This document shows, piece by piece, positions 44,964 through 52,627 of a DNA stretch of 64,000 nt (within the stretch, counting starts at the first letter, position 1; each line of letters begins with the position of its first letter). This DNA comes from Succiniclasticum ruminis DSM 9236 (GTDB lineage Bacteria; Bacillota; Negativicutes; Acidaminococcales; Acidaminococcaceae). The notes below the pieces were generated by a model that was not told the DNA's origin, searched no databases, and saw nothing but the letters and a program-made list of their open reading frames with translations. The DNA is taken from contig NZ_FONL01000002.1 of NCBI RefSeq assembly GCF_900112895.1, positions 62,001-126,000 of the forward strand, written 5' to 3'. A program made the position numbers and the translations under genes.

Positions 44964-45370
44964 AAAAAACACCACCTTTTTTAAAATAATTAGGCGAAAA
45001 GGGCAGGGCCGGCGCTTAATCCCGGGAACCAGCTAACTGCTGTATTGTTTCAGAAACGTTCGAAAAACCGGCTTATGGGATGAACCGCTATTCGCCACAA
45101 TTCGAAACACTTTTCTTTTTGCCTGTTTCCAGTATAAGGGCAGAAAAATTTTAATTCATGAAATGGAGATACTTAAAAAAACTGCCGCATAATTCCAATG
45201 GTGGAGGTTTTTGGCAACGACGAGCTATTTTCAAGTGTTCCCGGTTGCTGTAAAATTAGTATGACAGTGAAATTAAAAAAGCCTGCACTATCTATGCAGG
45301 CAGGTAACGATGTAATAATTTGCTGTTTAATATCTTTTGCTGCCGATTGGGGCAGGGAAACGGAGTGCTT
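44964..45370. promoter_or_regulatory. Divergent intergenic region: promoter of the 888-aa gene, hairpin, possible origin
   Basis: On the + strand TTTTCA (45228-45233), 17 bases, TAAAAT (45251-45256) is a good promoter for the orphan gene. GCCTGCA (45281-45287) and TGCAGGC (45295-45301) form a hairpin that has its T-run on the - strand, so it would stop - strand transcripts entering the helicase operon. TTCGAA-containing short inverted sequences near 45055-45110 are possible origin or operator sites; this last point is weak. Confidence 0.5.
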
Positions 45371-48037
45371 ATGAGAAATATGTTCGGCTACGGAACAGAC
45401 AAAATCAAAACGGAATTAAAGGCGGGGAACAGGACCAAAGCAAAAATGATTTTAAAGCAGGTTATCCGTAATTTCCCGTTAATCAAAAAATCTTTGGGAA
45501 TTAATAATGAAATAGAGGATTTGGAACTGTTTGCCAAGAAGATTTCCGGCATGGATTCAAAAGCTTTGCTTGAGATGGCTGTAAAAGCGTGTGAGCCGTA
45601 TCTTGTGCCTGAAGATTCCATAGTTAAATTTTTTTATCCGCCTGAAAAACAGAAGGATTTTCTTAAAATTAAACACTTGAACCGCAGGTTTATTGTTGAT
45701 GAATCAATTGCTGAATTATTAACTGAGTGGGATGAAAAAGACAGGTGTTTTTATTTTTATCCCGGAAATTATTGTCCTGATGACGAATTTAAGCAATCGG
45801 TCCGCATCTGGCTCTTAATGTCGGCACTGTATTCTGGTTCGCTTAAAATTGGCGAATCCTTTGAAAACATCATGCGGCCTTTAAATCTCGATGATGACAC
45901 CTGCAAAAGGATTAAAGAGTATTTCCATAGCAAATACTATAATAATAAAGGAAAACTTGCTAAAAAGAGCGCGAATTTTTTTTATAACGGCCAAACGGCT
46001 TTCGTTGACTCCTTTTATGATATAATGGTCGCCAACGGTTTTTTAAATCCCGGATTGAAGGCGAATGGCACTATAGTTTCAAGAAACACAAAGAATGAAC
46101 AACAAAAATACTCAGACAGGCTTCCAGATAACGTCACCCCCTCATTTTCATGGAATAGTGCAAGAACGAAATGTGCTATCGGTTACGATTACTGCGGTCT
46201 GGATTTTCAACTCATTACTCAATACCTGATAGAAAGGAAAACCGCATCCAATTTCGCCCAGCATAAACAGGAACTGTGCGTATTTTCGGAAGACCTTGGC
46301 AAATTCTTCCCTGTAATAGACAAAGAGCTGCCAGAAAGTTTGCAACGTGCACTGGCGTTATATCCCTTATCACATTTAAGAACAAAATTATTGGAGCCCT
46401 TGATAAATATTAACAATTCTTCCCGTTGTTCTGCTCCTTCAAGGGAAGAATGGGATAAACTGGCCGATGTACTGAATTATCAGACGACAGTCTACTTCCC
46501 TCTGTCAGATACGCTTTTTCACTTGTTTTTAAAGCTTAGATACAGAAACTTTGGAGAACGTAATGTGTTAACGGATCAGCTTAGAAATCTGTACGAAACA
46601 TTAATTTTCCAGAAAAACAACAAAAATGTCGTCAGGGTAGCCTATGGTGAGGTTCAGACAGTTAAACTGGAAATCAAGTTGACCGACGGATCGGTTTTCG
46701 CGGTTGCTTTGAACAGAAGAATTCCGGAGCGTGACGACATAAGAACTGAGGACAATTTACTCAATCCTGTAGTTGTTACAAATGGCGGAACTCGTAGTTT
46801 CGCTTCATGTCTTGAAGACGCCTTTGGAAAGGATTGCGGTATAATAAAAGAAATTCCCGAACAGATCTTTGCGGATTATATTAAAGCTGTGTTCGGAAAA
46901 TGTGACGGATTCATCTATGATTCATCATTTGAGAGTGTTTGCGCTACCTGCAGAGAGGAGATCTTTAAAGATTTTAAAAATATCAATAGAATCAGCAGCC
47001 ATTGTTTTGAGAAATTTATTTATAATATCTGCGATCATTTCCAAAAGTACGAATATGAGTACCTGTTTCACTATAATATGGAGACGGGGTTTACCCCGAT
47101 CTTTGGGCTTCAAAGAAAAAAACTGTACGGTATTACTGCTGACGAACTGGAAAGAGAATTGGGATGTATATTTGCTAGATTCCAGACCGATTTTTTTGTC
47201 TTTGATGAAAAATCCAGAAATTACAAAGAATATGCAAAAATGATTGCAAACGCAAAACGGACGCTGAAAACCATCAAGTCTTTGATCGACAGAAACTGGC
47301 AACAGTTATACAGACTGTGCTCGTATTTAAAGGATTTAGCTAAAATTAAGGACTATCATTTACCGGTGGAATCAATAACCGAAAAAACAGTTTACTCAGC
47401 AATAAGGGATATGGAATTTAATACGGATCAAAATTACTATGATACTATAATTAAAACAACAGAAAATATTACAAAAATGATAAATGAATTTGATTCATAC
47501 CCTAATAACGATAAGTACCGTGACAGTCTCAAAGATTACAAAAGCACATTAGAGAAAAATGATTATAAATTTGACCTCAAAGCAAGTATTCTTTCCAGCT
47601 TTGACAAAGTTATGGATTTTCTGTCTGATAATGATGAAGATAGTTCCAATGAGAGACACAACATCAGGTTATCTCTCGACAGCATGAAAACGCAATATCA
47701 GGAAATCCGTAAAATCTTCAAAGATAGCATGAATTTTGACATTTCCAATCTTAGCGCCGGAAGGCAGCAATTTTATGCAGAAATGAGCAACCTTTTACAG
47801 AACTATGAAGGCAACAAAAAAGATATTGTAAACAAATTTATGATTTTCAACACACATGATCCTGTACAGTTAACCAAAGCCATTGATTATTACAACCATC
47901 TAAATTCCAAGGTTTTAAAGTCCCTGCATGATTTTAACAGTGTAATCAGTAATCTGGAAAACAATCCCAAAATGGCTAAAGACTACCGGCAGCAAGATAA
48001 CTATATAGAGTATTTGTCTCAGTTTCGCAACCTTTGA
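45371..48037 (+). CDS. Large orphan protein, 888 aa, unknown function
   Basis: I do not recognise this protein. The ATG at 45371 follows GGAG; an upstream ATG at 45320 is less good. Base composition is clearly more AT-rich than the neighbouring operon, pointing to separate acquisition. There is no signal peptide, membrane segment, Walker motif or nuclease motif that I can identify. The N-terminal part (1-100) is helical and basic. A middle part is rich in aromatic residues (WNSARTKCAIGYDYCGLDFQ, about 260-280), and an interval at about 420-480 is strand-rich (VVRVAYGEVQTVKLEIKLTD). The final 280 residues are long helices likely to be coiled coil. A CxxC pair occurs at about 522-525 (VCATCREE). 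It has its own promoter and terminator, like cargo or defence genes. Confidence 0.8.
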   Translation: MRNMFGYGTDKIKTELKAGNRTKAKMILKQVIRNFPLIKKSLGINNEIEDLELFAKKISGMDSKALLEMAVKACEPYLVPEDSIVKFFYPPEKQKDFLKIKHLNRRFIVDESIAELLTEWDEKDRCFYFYPGNYCPDDEFKQSVRIWLLMSALYSGSLKIGESFENIMRPLNLDDDTCKRIKEYFHSKYYNNKGKLAKKSANFFYNGQTAFVDSFYDIMVANGFLNPGLKANGTIVSRNTKNEQQKYSDRLPDNVTPSFSWNSARTKCAIGYDYCGLDFQLITQYLIERKTASNFAQHKQELCVFSEDLGKFFPVIDKELPESLQRALALYPLSHLRTKLLEPLININNSSRCSAPSREEWDKLADVLNYQTTVYFPLSDTLFHLFLKLRYRNFGERNVLTDQLRNLYETLIFQKNNKNVVRVAYGEVQTVKLEIKLTDGSVFAVALNRRIPERDDIRTEDNLLNPVVVTNGGTRSFASCLEDAFGKDCGIIKEIPEQIFADYIKAVFGKCDGFIYDSSFESVCATCREEIFKDFKNINRISSHCFEKFIYNICDHFQKYEYEYLFHYNMETGFTPIFGLQRKKLYGITADELERELGCIFARFQTDFFVFDEKSRNYKEYAKMIANAKRTLKTIKSLIDRNWQQLYRLCSYLKDLAKIKDYHLPVESITEKTVYSAIRDMEFNTDQNYYDTIIKTTENITKMINEFDSYPNNDKYRDSLKDYKSTLEKNDYKFDLKASILSSFDKVMDFLSDNDEDSSNERHNIRLSLDSMKTQYQEIRKIFKDSMNFDISNLSAGRQQFYAEMSNLLQNYEGNKKDIVNKFMIFNTHDPVQLTKAIDYYNHLNSKVLKSLHDFNSVISNLENNPKMAKDYRQQDNYIEYLSQFRNL

Positions 48038-48042
48038 TCAAA

Positions 48043-48079
48043 AAGAAAGACAGGGAAGATATTCCTCCCTACCTTTCTT
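48043..48079. terminator. Bidirectional terminator
   Basis: AAGAAAGACAGGGA (48043-48056) pairs with TCCCTACCTTTCTT (48066-48079), with a mismatch between the two short stems. T-rich flanks exist on both strands. It separates the converging 888-aa gene and ERF remnant. Confidence 0.75.
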
Positions 48080-48088
48080 GTTTCATAA

Positions 48089-48619
48089 CTATGCAACCCT
48101 CCCGTGCTTTTTCTGGCATTCCATGCACAAGGGCCGTTTATACCGCGCCATGCTGTAATTCAGGACTTTTTCACTGATCTCCCGCCCGCAGCCAGAACAT
48201 ACGGCAACATCCTCGTCTGCCGGTGCAGAACTACCGGGCGGAACAGGGGAGGGGGCAGGCCTTGCTGCAGCTGTGCGCTGCGGTTCCGCAAAACTGTTTT
48301 CGTCAGTCCGTATATCCGCTTCCGGATCGTCGCCGGTAGAAATGGCCATGGACAAGAGGTACGCGTACTTGATGGCCGCTGTTTCCGCTTTCATTACAGC
48401 CTTGTCACCAGCGTCCTGACCCGTGCCGATACCGTATAAATCAATGGACTCACCGGATTCGCTGTCGATCAGCAGGATATTGCATCCCACCGTAACCTGA
48501 TGCTCCACATTGCCTCTTGCATTGGTCACATCGTAACTACTGAGTATAGCCGGGGTTACGACGCTTGAAATCCTTTCCGGAAAGCTTGTCAGAATAGATA
48601 TCTCTTTCATCAGGAACAT
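48089..48619 (-). pseudogene. ERF-family single-strand annealing recombinase, N-terminally truncated
   Basis: The open frame of 176 codons matches ERF from about VTPAILSSYDVTNARGNVEH onward: VTVGCNILLIDSESGESIDL, then GIGTGQDAGDKAVMKAETAA and KYAYLLSMAISTGDDPEAD, the ERF core. A Pro/Ala linker and a zinc-finger-like tail follow (CSGCGREIS and LCMECQKKH). The first about 20 residues (MFLMKEISILTSFPERISSV) do not look like ERF; they are the other frame of a resolvase gene fragment. So the true ERF N-terminus has been replaced at a junction near 48545. It may still be translated. ERF proteins anneal single strands in phage recombination. Confidence 0.75.
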
Positions 48620-48704
48620 ACTGCTTCAGACTGTCAATCTGCCTGTCCAGGTTTTGGTCTTTGGAACTGACCCGGATATAACCGAATATTTTTACTGTGT
48701 TCAA
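48537..48704 (-). pseudogene. Serine resolvase N-terminal fragment
   Basis: From a TTG at 48704, with GGAGGTG about seven bases upstream, 55 codons read a small resolvase/invertase N-terminus: KIFGYIRVSSKDQNLDRQID, then DERDIYSDKLSGKDFKR, including the catalytic serine in RVSS. It ends in TAG at 48537, after NPGYTQ. The catalytic domain normally continues for about 90 more residues plus a DNA-binding HTH. The fragment overlaps the start of the ERF open frame, so a deletion or insertion joined the two genes. Confidence 0.8.
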
Positions 48705-48754
48705 ATACAACACCTCCTTCGAGGATATAATATGTATTTGAATAATGACGAATT

Positions 48755-48827
48755 AGCAAATAAATAAGACAGAAACCCTTCAGACCGCTGCTGCATCAAA
48801 TCAGCCACACGGAGGTTTCTGCCTTCT
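48755..48827 (-). ncRNA. Putative small structured RNA on the - strand
   Basis: On the - strand, TTGTGT (48857-48862), 17 bases, TATTAT (48834-48839) is a plausible promoter. The transcript would hold CAGAAACC (48814-48821) paired with GGTTTCTG (48770-48777), followed by TCTTATTTATTT. No open frame is present. It lies just before the resolvase fragment and could instead be its leader. Confidence 0.45.
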
Positions 48828-48875
48828 AAGCATATAATACCATATTGGTTTAAAGAACACAATAAACATGAATAA

Positions 48876-48947
48876 TATCCATAAAAGTCCATCTATTTAT
48901 CGCATATACACAGAAATGAGTTTTGGACTTTTGTGGATAGTTTTTTT
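48876..48947 (+). terminator. Long hairpin with T-run, no obvious gene
   Basis: TATCCATAAAAGTCC (48876-48890) pairs with GGACTTTTGTGGATA (48925-48939) over 15 bp with one wobble, then seven T. It has the form of a + strand terminator, yet no + strand gene precedes it. It may be the end of a small RNA or a remnant of a lost gene. The rest of 48705-49007 holds only the - strand promoter signals described above. Confidence 0.6.
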
Positions 48948-49007
48948 GCTTGGATCCGACCACTCGGAAAAGTACACTTTTCTGGAGAAATGCATAGAGC
49001 AAAAAGT

Positions 49008-49055
49008 AAATCCCCTGCCTGTCGCTTAAATTCGAAGCGTTGGGCAGGGGGGATT
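49008..49055 (-). terminator. Carbonic anhydrase terminator
   Basis: AAATCCCCTGCC (49008-49019) pairs with GGGCAGGGGGGATT (49042-49055). On the - strand a TTTACTTTTT stretch follows. Confidence 0.75.
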
Positions 49056-49079
49056 AATTCTTGATTGTTTGTAACACAG

Positions 49080-49604
49080 TTACAACCATGTTACTGCGCC
49101 GCTGCGGATGTCGTATACGGCACCGCTGATTGTCACACTGCCGATTTCCGGATGGTTGGCAAATTCATTTTTCAGTCGTTCAACGGCATGCATCACATTC
49201 AGGCAGCAGGCTTTATATGGATCGCGTTCATTACCGACAGCTTCCAGGATATCATCAGTGATGTATTTGATAAACCCATCGGTGCTGCCAGAAAGAGCTG
49301 CAGTCACGGCTCCACAGCCAGTATGGCCGAGAACAATAATCTGATTGCAATCCAAATGCCCTGCTGCATATTCGATGCTGCCCAATTGATGGTTATCCAG
49401 CACATTACCCGCGACGCGGATCACGAACAAATCACCAACCGTAGCACTGAATATTTTTTCCGGGATGACGCGCGAGTCCGAACAGCAGATGACGATGGCG
49501 TAAGGATGTTGTCCATGTTCTGCCGTTTTCTTTCGCAGGGCGCTGTCTGATGTTTCGATAAATCTTTTGTTTCCTTCATTAAGCTTAACGCGGATATCGT
49601 ACAT
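49080..49604 (-). CDS. Beta-class carbonic anhydrase
   Basis: 174 aa from the ATG at 49604, which lies nine bases after GGAGG; the longer start at 49619 would place that site inside the coding region. The enzyme interconverts CO2 and bicarbonate. Zinc and catalytic residues are in VICCSDSRVIPE (Cys, Asp/Arg pair) and VLGHTGCGAVTAAL (His, Cys), with RVAGNVLDNHQLGSIEYA between them. It has its own terminator and sits alone among accessory genes, so it may be a chromosomal gene caught between elements, or cargo. Confidence 0.93.
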   Translation of the reverse strand: MYDIRVKLNEGNKRFIETSDSALRKKTAEHGQHPYAIVICCSDSRVIPEKIFSATVGDLFVIRVAGNVLDNHQLGSIEYAAGHLDCNQIIVLGHTGCGAVTAALSGSTDGFIKYITDDILEAVGNERDPYKACCLNVMHAVERLKNEFANHPEIGSVTISGAVYDIRSGAVTWL

Positions 49605-49688
49605 GGTTGCAACCTCCATCAGCTAATTATAGTCATTTTGTTAATTATATCATAGTTTAATCAAGGGCGAAGGAGACAATTTAAAAAT

Positions 49689-49705
49689 GTCGCCATCATG
49701 GCGAC
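49689..49705. promoter_or_regulatory. Perfect palindrome upstream of a small membrane protein gene
   Basis: GTCGCCAT-C-ATGGCGAC, followed closely by a second GCGACCACGACC stretch. It looks like an operator, or a minimal hairpin, between the divergent carbonic anhydrase and membrane-protein genes. Confidence 0.4.
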
Positions 49706-49791
49706 CACGACCATAAAAAAATGTGCTATATTAACCATGCAAGCGAGAACAAATAGTAAGCAAATTGTTAAAATTGTGCGCGTGAGAAAAA

Positions 49792-50025
49792 ATGGAGATA
49801 TCGCTCATCCCTGTAGTTGCTATAACAGTCGGAATATACACTTATACAAAAGCTAAAAAGAATAGGATGGCACAGGCTATAGGCGCAGCGATAATGCCCG
49901 GATTATTTATTGGCGCACTTATCTGGTGTCTTATAAGTGGATATTTCGGTATCATTTTTCTGGATATTGCGATAGCTGTCATTTTAATCGCTTACTTATA
50001 TTTTGGATTCATACGTTTCAAATAA
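49792..50025 (+). CDS. Small membrane protein, 77 aa
   Basis: Two or three hydrophobic segments (about 3-17, 28-52 and 50-73), with the basic KAKKNRMAQ between the first two. A weak GTGAG site precedes the ATG. I recognise no family. Composition and hydrophobic pattern are consistent with a real gene, but it is short. The neighbouring gene at 50417 codes for another small membrane protein. Confidence 0.55.
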   Translation: MEISLIPVVAITVGIYTYTKAKKNRMAQAIGAAIMPGLFIGALIWCLISGYFGIIFLDIAIAVILIAYLYFGFIRFK

Positions 50026-50416
50026 ATTTGCTGGCTTCACATATTATTATAACGGTTGTGCATTGCGGGACACTGGTCGTACGGATTCACCTCCTGCTAA
50101 GCATTTGCTGTAGTCCAGCATACTTGCTCGAAACACGAGTTGCGCTGGATTTAGAGCAGAGCCGTCCGCTTCTATTCCATAGCTTGTAAAGCGACCGACA
50201 AGACGGCTCTGCTTCAAAGGTGTTTGTCCTTTTTCAGCCAGATCGATACTCCGGCAGCGTTAAGGGTGAGCGCATTAAATACCTTTACTACTTCTTTTTT
50301 GTACTCGGTAAGTCTGAGTGGGTAAAGGGTTTTATTTACTGTAGACTACAGACCTAACATTCGCCGCACTGCTTAACCTAGCGGCAGAGGCGTTGGGGCA
50401 TAAGGTGGAAATTATA
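50026..50416. other. Non-coding interval with nested hairpins
   Basis: No protein gene is seen. TCCAGC (50114-50119) pairs with GCTGGA (50144-50149) around CTCG/CGAG. Directly after it, AGCAGAGCCGTC (50155-50166) pairs perfectly with GACGGCTCTGCT (50202-50213), enclosing CGCTT/AAGCG. Further on are the palindrome CTGTAG-A-CTACAG (50339-50351) and GCCGC/GCGGC (about 50363-50385). This resembles the structured RNA cluster at 55-57 kb. No convincing promoter was found. Confidence 0.5.
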
Positions 50417-50752
50417 ATGAAAAGTTGGTTTCTTTGTGTTGTTTTGTTTTTGATTAACAATGTAGCATTGGCAAGACCGGCAATGAGTGATGTGTATGAT
50501 AGTTCAGGAGACGTTTTTTCATATATCGCCTTTTTTGCATTTTTATATGTGGCGGGATGGATCATAAAAAAGATAACTGGAATAAAAGACGATAGCAACA
50601 CTATAGGGTACGGACTTCTTGCTTTAATTGTTATAGTTGGTATTGTCATTGTCTATGGTTTTGGAACTGCGTTTATAGGCGTAGCAAAAAAATATCCGTT
50701 ACTTGCTATCGCAGTAGTTGCTTTTTACTGGTGGGCGTTAAAAAAGAAATAA
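50417..50752 (+). CDS. Small membrane protein with signal-like N-terminus
   Basis: 111 aa from the ATG at 50417 after AAGGTGG. The N-terminus MKSWFLCVVLFLINNVALA is a signal peptide or first membrane segment. Two further hydrophobic stretches follow (about 36-54 and 66-88), then a third near the end (LLAIAVVAFYWWALKKK). The pattern resembles small TrbC/VirB2-like or holin-like proteins, but no family is clear. It may belong to the mobile region. Confidence 0.6.
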   Translation: MKSWFLCVVLFLINNVALARPAMSDVYDSSGDVFSYIAFFAFLYVAGWIIKKITGIKDDSNTIGYGLLALIVIVGIVIVYGFGTAFIGVAKKYPLLAIAVVAFYWWALKKK

Positions 50753-50910
50753 CCACTTTGATAACATCAACAAAACTCGTATCCGATACAACGAGAATAG
50801 AGCATCGTAAAACCCTGCAACGGAATATATGTAAATAGAGAGCAGAACCTCATATAAGCAACCGTTTTTAAAAATATACATATAAATAGGAAGAAATTAT
50901 TAATTTTTAC

Positions 50911-50939
50911 TTGCTATTTCTTGCTTAATCTGCTAAAAT
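50911..50939 (+). promoter_or_regulatory. Promoter of the riboswitch transcript
   Basis: TTGCTA (50911-50916), 17 bases, TAAAAT (50934-50939), about 60 bases before the aptamer. The rest of 50753-50998 shows no gene. Confidence 0.65.
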
Positions 50940-50998
50940 AGAATTGTAAAAAGAAACTTAAAATGTTCTCGAATACAATTACATACGTGAACCCAATT

Positions 50999-51126
50999 GA
51001 CCATAAAGAGTGCGCGAGAGACAAGCTCGGTGACCGCACAGCAACCTGACCGGAAAGGTCAAGGTGCTAAAGCTTGAACGATGGGAACAAAGCATATGGA
51101 GCCCATCGTGACGATGGGCTTTTTTA
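50999..51126 (+). promoter_or_regulatory. SAM-clan riboswitch (SAM-I/IV-like) with terminator
   Basis: The core elements are in order: GTGCG (51010-51014)/CGCAC (51035-51039), CGAG (51015-51018)/CTCG (51026-51029) with GACAAGC between them, GCAACC (51041-51046), hairpin TGACC/GGTCA (51047-51061), and AAGGTGCTAA (51061-51070). GCAACC and GGTGCTAA are hallmarks of SAM-I and SAM-IV aptamers. P1 may be CCAT (51001-51004)/ATGG (51081-51084). The expression platform is clear: ACGATGGG (51078-51085) can pair with CCCATCGT (51102-51109) as antiterminator, against terminator GCCCATCGT (51101-51109)/ACGATGGGC (51111-51119) plus T6. Ligand should cause termination. No methionine gene follows. Confidence 0.72.
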
Positions 51127-51136
51127 TTGAACGGAT

Positions 51137-51167
51137 AGAACAGCCCGAAAAGGCTGTTCTTTTTTTT
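51137..51167 (+). terminator. Second terminator directly after the riboswitch
   Basis: AGAACAGCC (51137-51145), six-base loop, GGCTGTTCT (51152-51160), T-run. It lies ten bases after the riboswitch terminator, so readthrough would stop here too. Confidence 0.85.
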
Positions 51168-51257
51168 ATAAGAAGCCTGTCGTTCACCGCACTCCCTCCG
51201 GCTGCCGGCCGAAGTATGGTCAGCAAAGACGACAATTAAAAGAAAGGATGTGCTGTT

Positions 51258-52313
51258 ATGAAAGCAAAAATCAACGTGGAACTCTACAACGAAGACAAGT
51301 CGAACTACGCTCCGGTCTTCCCAATCGACCCGGAAGACAAACGGGCGTGCAGGGGAACCCGGTGCCGCAGGTTCGCCACCTGGCAGCCGCTCATGGGATA
51401 CGGCTCAAGCCCTGCCTTTACGTTCCGGGACGTCGTCTATACAGGCGGCAGCATCGATAAATATCTGGGATACCGCCCTGTCTGGTGCGTTCCCGCTGAC
51501 TCCCTGGGTCAGCTTTTCGCGGAAAGCGCCCTGTGCGTCCCGAACCTTCCGGAAAAGCTTTGCTTCTTTGAAACGGACGATTATTACCAGATCGACAAGC
51601 CGCGCTGGAAACGATTCGACAAGCAGCGCAGGCCGGAAGATAAGATCGAGGATTTCTTCTGCCCCCCGCAGGATGAACGGTGTGCCGAATATATCGTAAG
51701 GGAGATTCCCGCCGACGCGGTCGTATTTAACCTTATGTCGCCCAATGGGGCAATGGAACAGGGCCCTTTCGGCGGTCTGCCGGAGGAAATCCGTTCCCCG
51801 CTCCTGCTGCAGTACCGGCAGTATTTTAAGGCGTGCGGGGAAAAGCTGGGGGCAACGATGGCATACCGGCATCAGTTCCTGTGGCAGCATCTGTTCGACA
51901 CGGGGCTGAAGGATCTGTTTATCTGCATCGCTCTGCCGGCAGCCTATATGTGCTGGCGCATGCTGCAGCAAAACGATTCTCCCTCTGTTCTGAACGGCTT
52001 GTGCAGTGACGAAACTCCCAACTTGCTGATCCATGTCATGGCAGGCTGCAAGTTCAGCCCCGCTACGCTTTACAAAGCCCGGGAATGGTTTGTGGACTGG
52101 TGCGGAGGTACTGCCATTGCCTTTGATCTGCCCGCGTATCTGGAAAAATATGGGGAACTGGCCGACTACGAAAAGAATTTCATCGAAATTTATAACCTGT
52201 ACGCGGACAAGCTGGGGCTCAGCCGGTTCCGGCTTCCGGACGGTCCCTGCTTCTGCGGCAGCGGGAAGTGGTTCCGTGAGTGCCACATGGGGCGCGTGTC
52301 CGAACTGCTTTGA
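51258..52313 (+). CDS. SEC-C motif protein
   Basis: 351 aa, ribosome site AAAGGATG. The C-terminal about 20 residues (GPCFCGSGKWFRECHMG) are a SEC-C zinc motif, CxC...CH. The rest is a soluble protein of unknown fold with several cysteines (ACRGTRC and VWCVP near the N-terminus). SEC-C is found at the end of SecA and of many accessory proteins, where it binds zinc and can contact ribosomes or partners. Codon use is GC-richer than in the 888-aa gene. Function unknown; the preceding riboswitch and terminators may or may not concern it. Confidence 0.8.
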   Translation: MKAKINVELYNEDKSNYAPVFPIDPEDKRACRGTRCRRFATWQPLMGYGSSPAFTFRDVVYTGGSIDKYLGYRPVWCVPADSLGQLFAESALCVPNLPEKLCFFETDDYYQIDKPRWKRFDKQRRPEDKIEDFFCPPQDERCAEYIVREIPADAVVFNLMSPNGAMEQGPFGGLPEEIRSPLLLQYRQYFKACGEKLGATMAYRHQFLWQHLFDTGLKDLFICIALPAAYMCWRMLQQNDSPSVLNGLCSDETPNLLIHVMAGCKFSPATLYKAREWFVDWCGGTAIAFDLPAYLEKYGELADYEKNFIEIYNLYADKLGLSRFRLPDGPCFCGSGKWFRECHMGRVSELL

Positions 52314-52370
52314 GAACCATTGGACAGGATTCTGGTTTGAACGAGAAGTCCGAAAACAAGGATGAACAAA

Positions 52371-52598
52371 ATGGCATCAACAGGAATTCGGATTAAACTT
52401 AATCCCAGATGGCCGAAAGACTGGAAAGAGCGGTTGGAACAGCAATAGATCAGGGCTTATAAGAAAGAATAGAGTTGTGGGGGCAAGGAAACGGATTCCG
52501 AAAAGAAGGCGCAAATTGTTTGGGAAGCATGGGAGTATTGGGACAAACGCAGGGAGAAACTGGGGATAAAAGACACGGAAGACGAAGAAAACTTATAA
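52371..52598 (+). pseudogene. Degenerate paralogue of the following 83-aa gene, two in-frame amber stops
   Basis: The frame reads MASTGIRIKLNPRWPKDWKE... to a TAG, seven codons, another TAG, then continues to AWEYWDKRREKLGIKDTEDE and a TAA. It aligns with the next gene (NADLPKNWKENLAAQ and LDQYWAKRRVELGFTEPEE). The frame is otherwise intact through 76 codons. Decay is the simplest reading. Confidence 0.7.
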
Positions 52599-52627
52599 TA
52601 TTTAGTCAGAGGAAGGAGCGGAACATT

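Noticed and set aside
48955-48962. TCCGACCA, matching the tRNA-Pro 3' end, as a right attachment site
   Set aside because: Only eight bases match and the flanks differ; such a match is expected by chance at a moderate rate over this distance.
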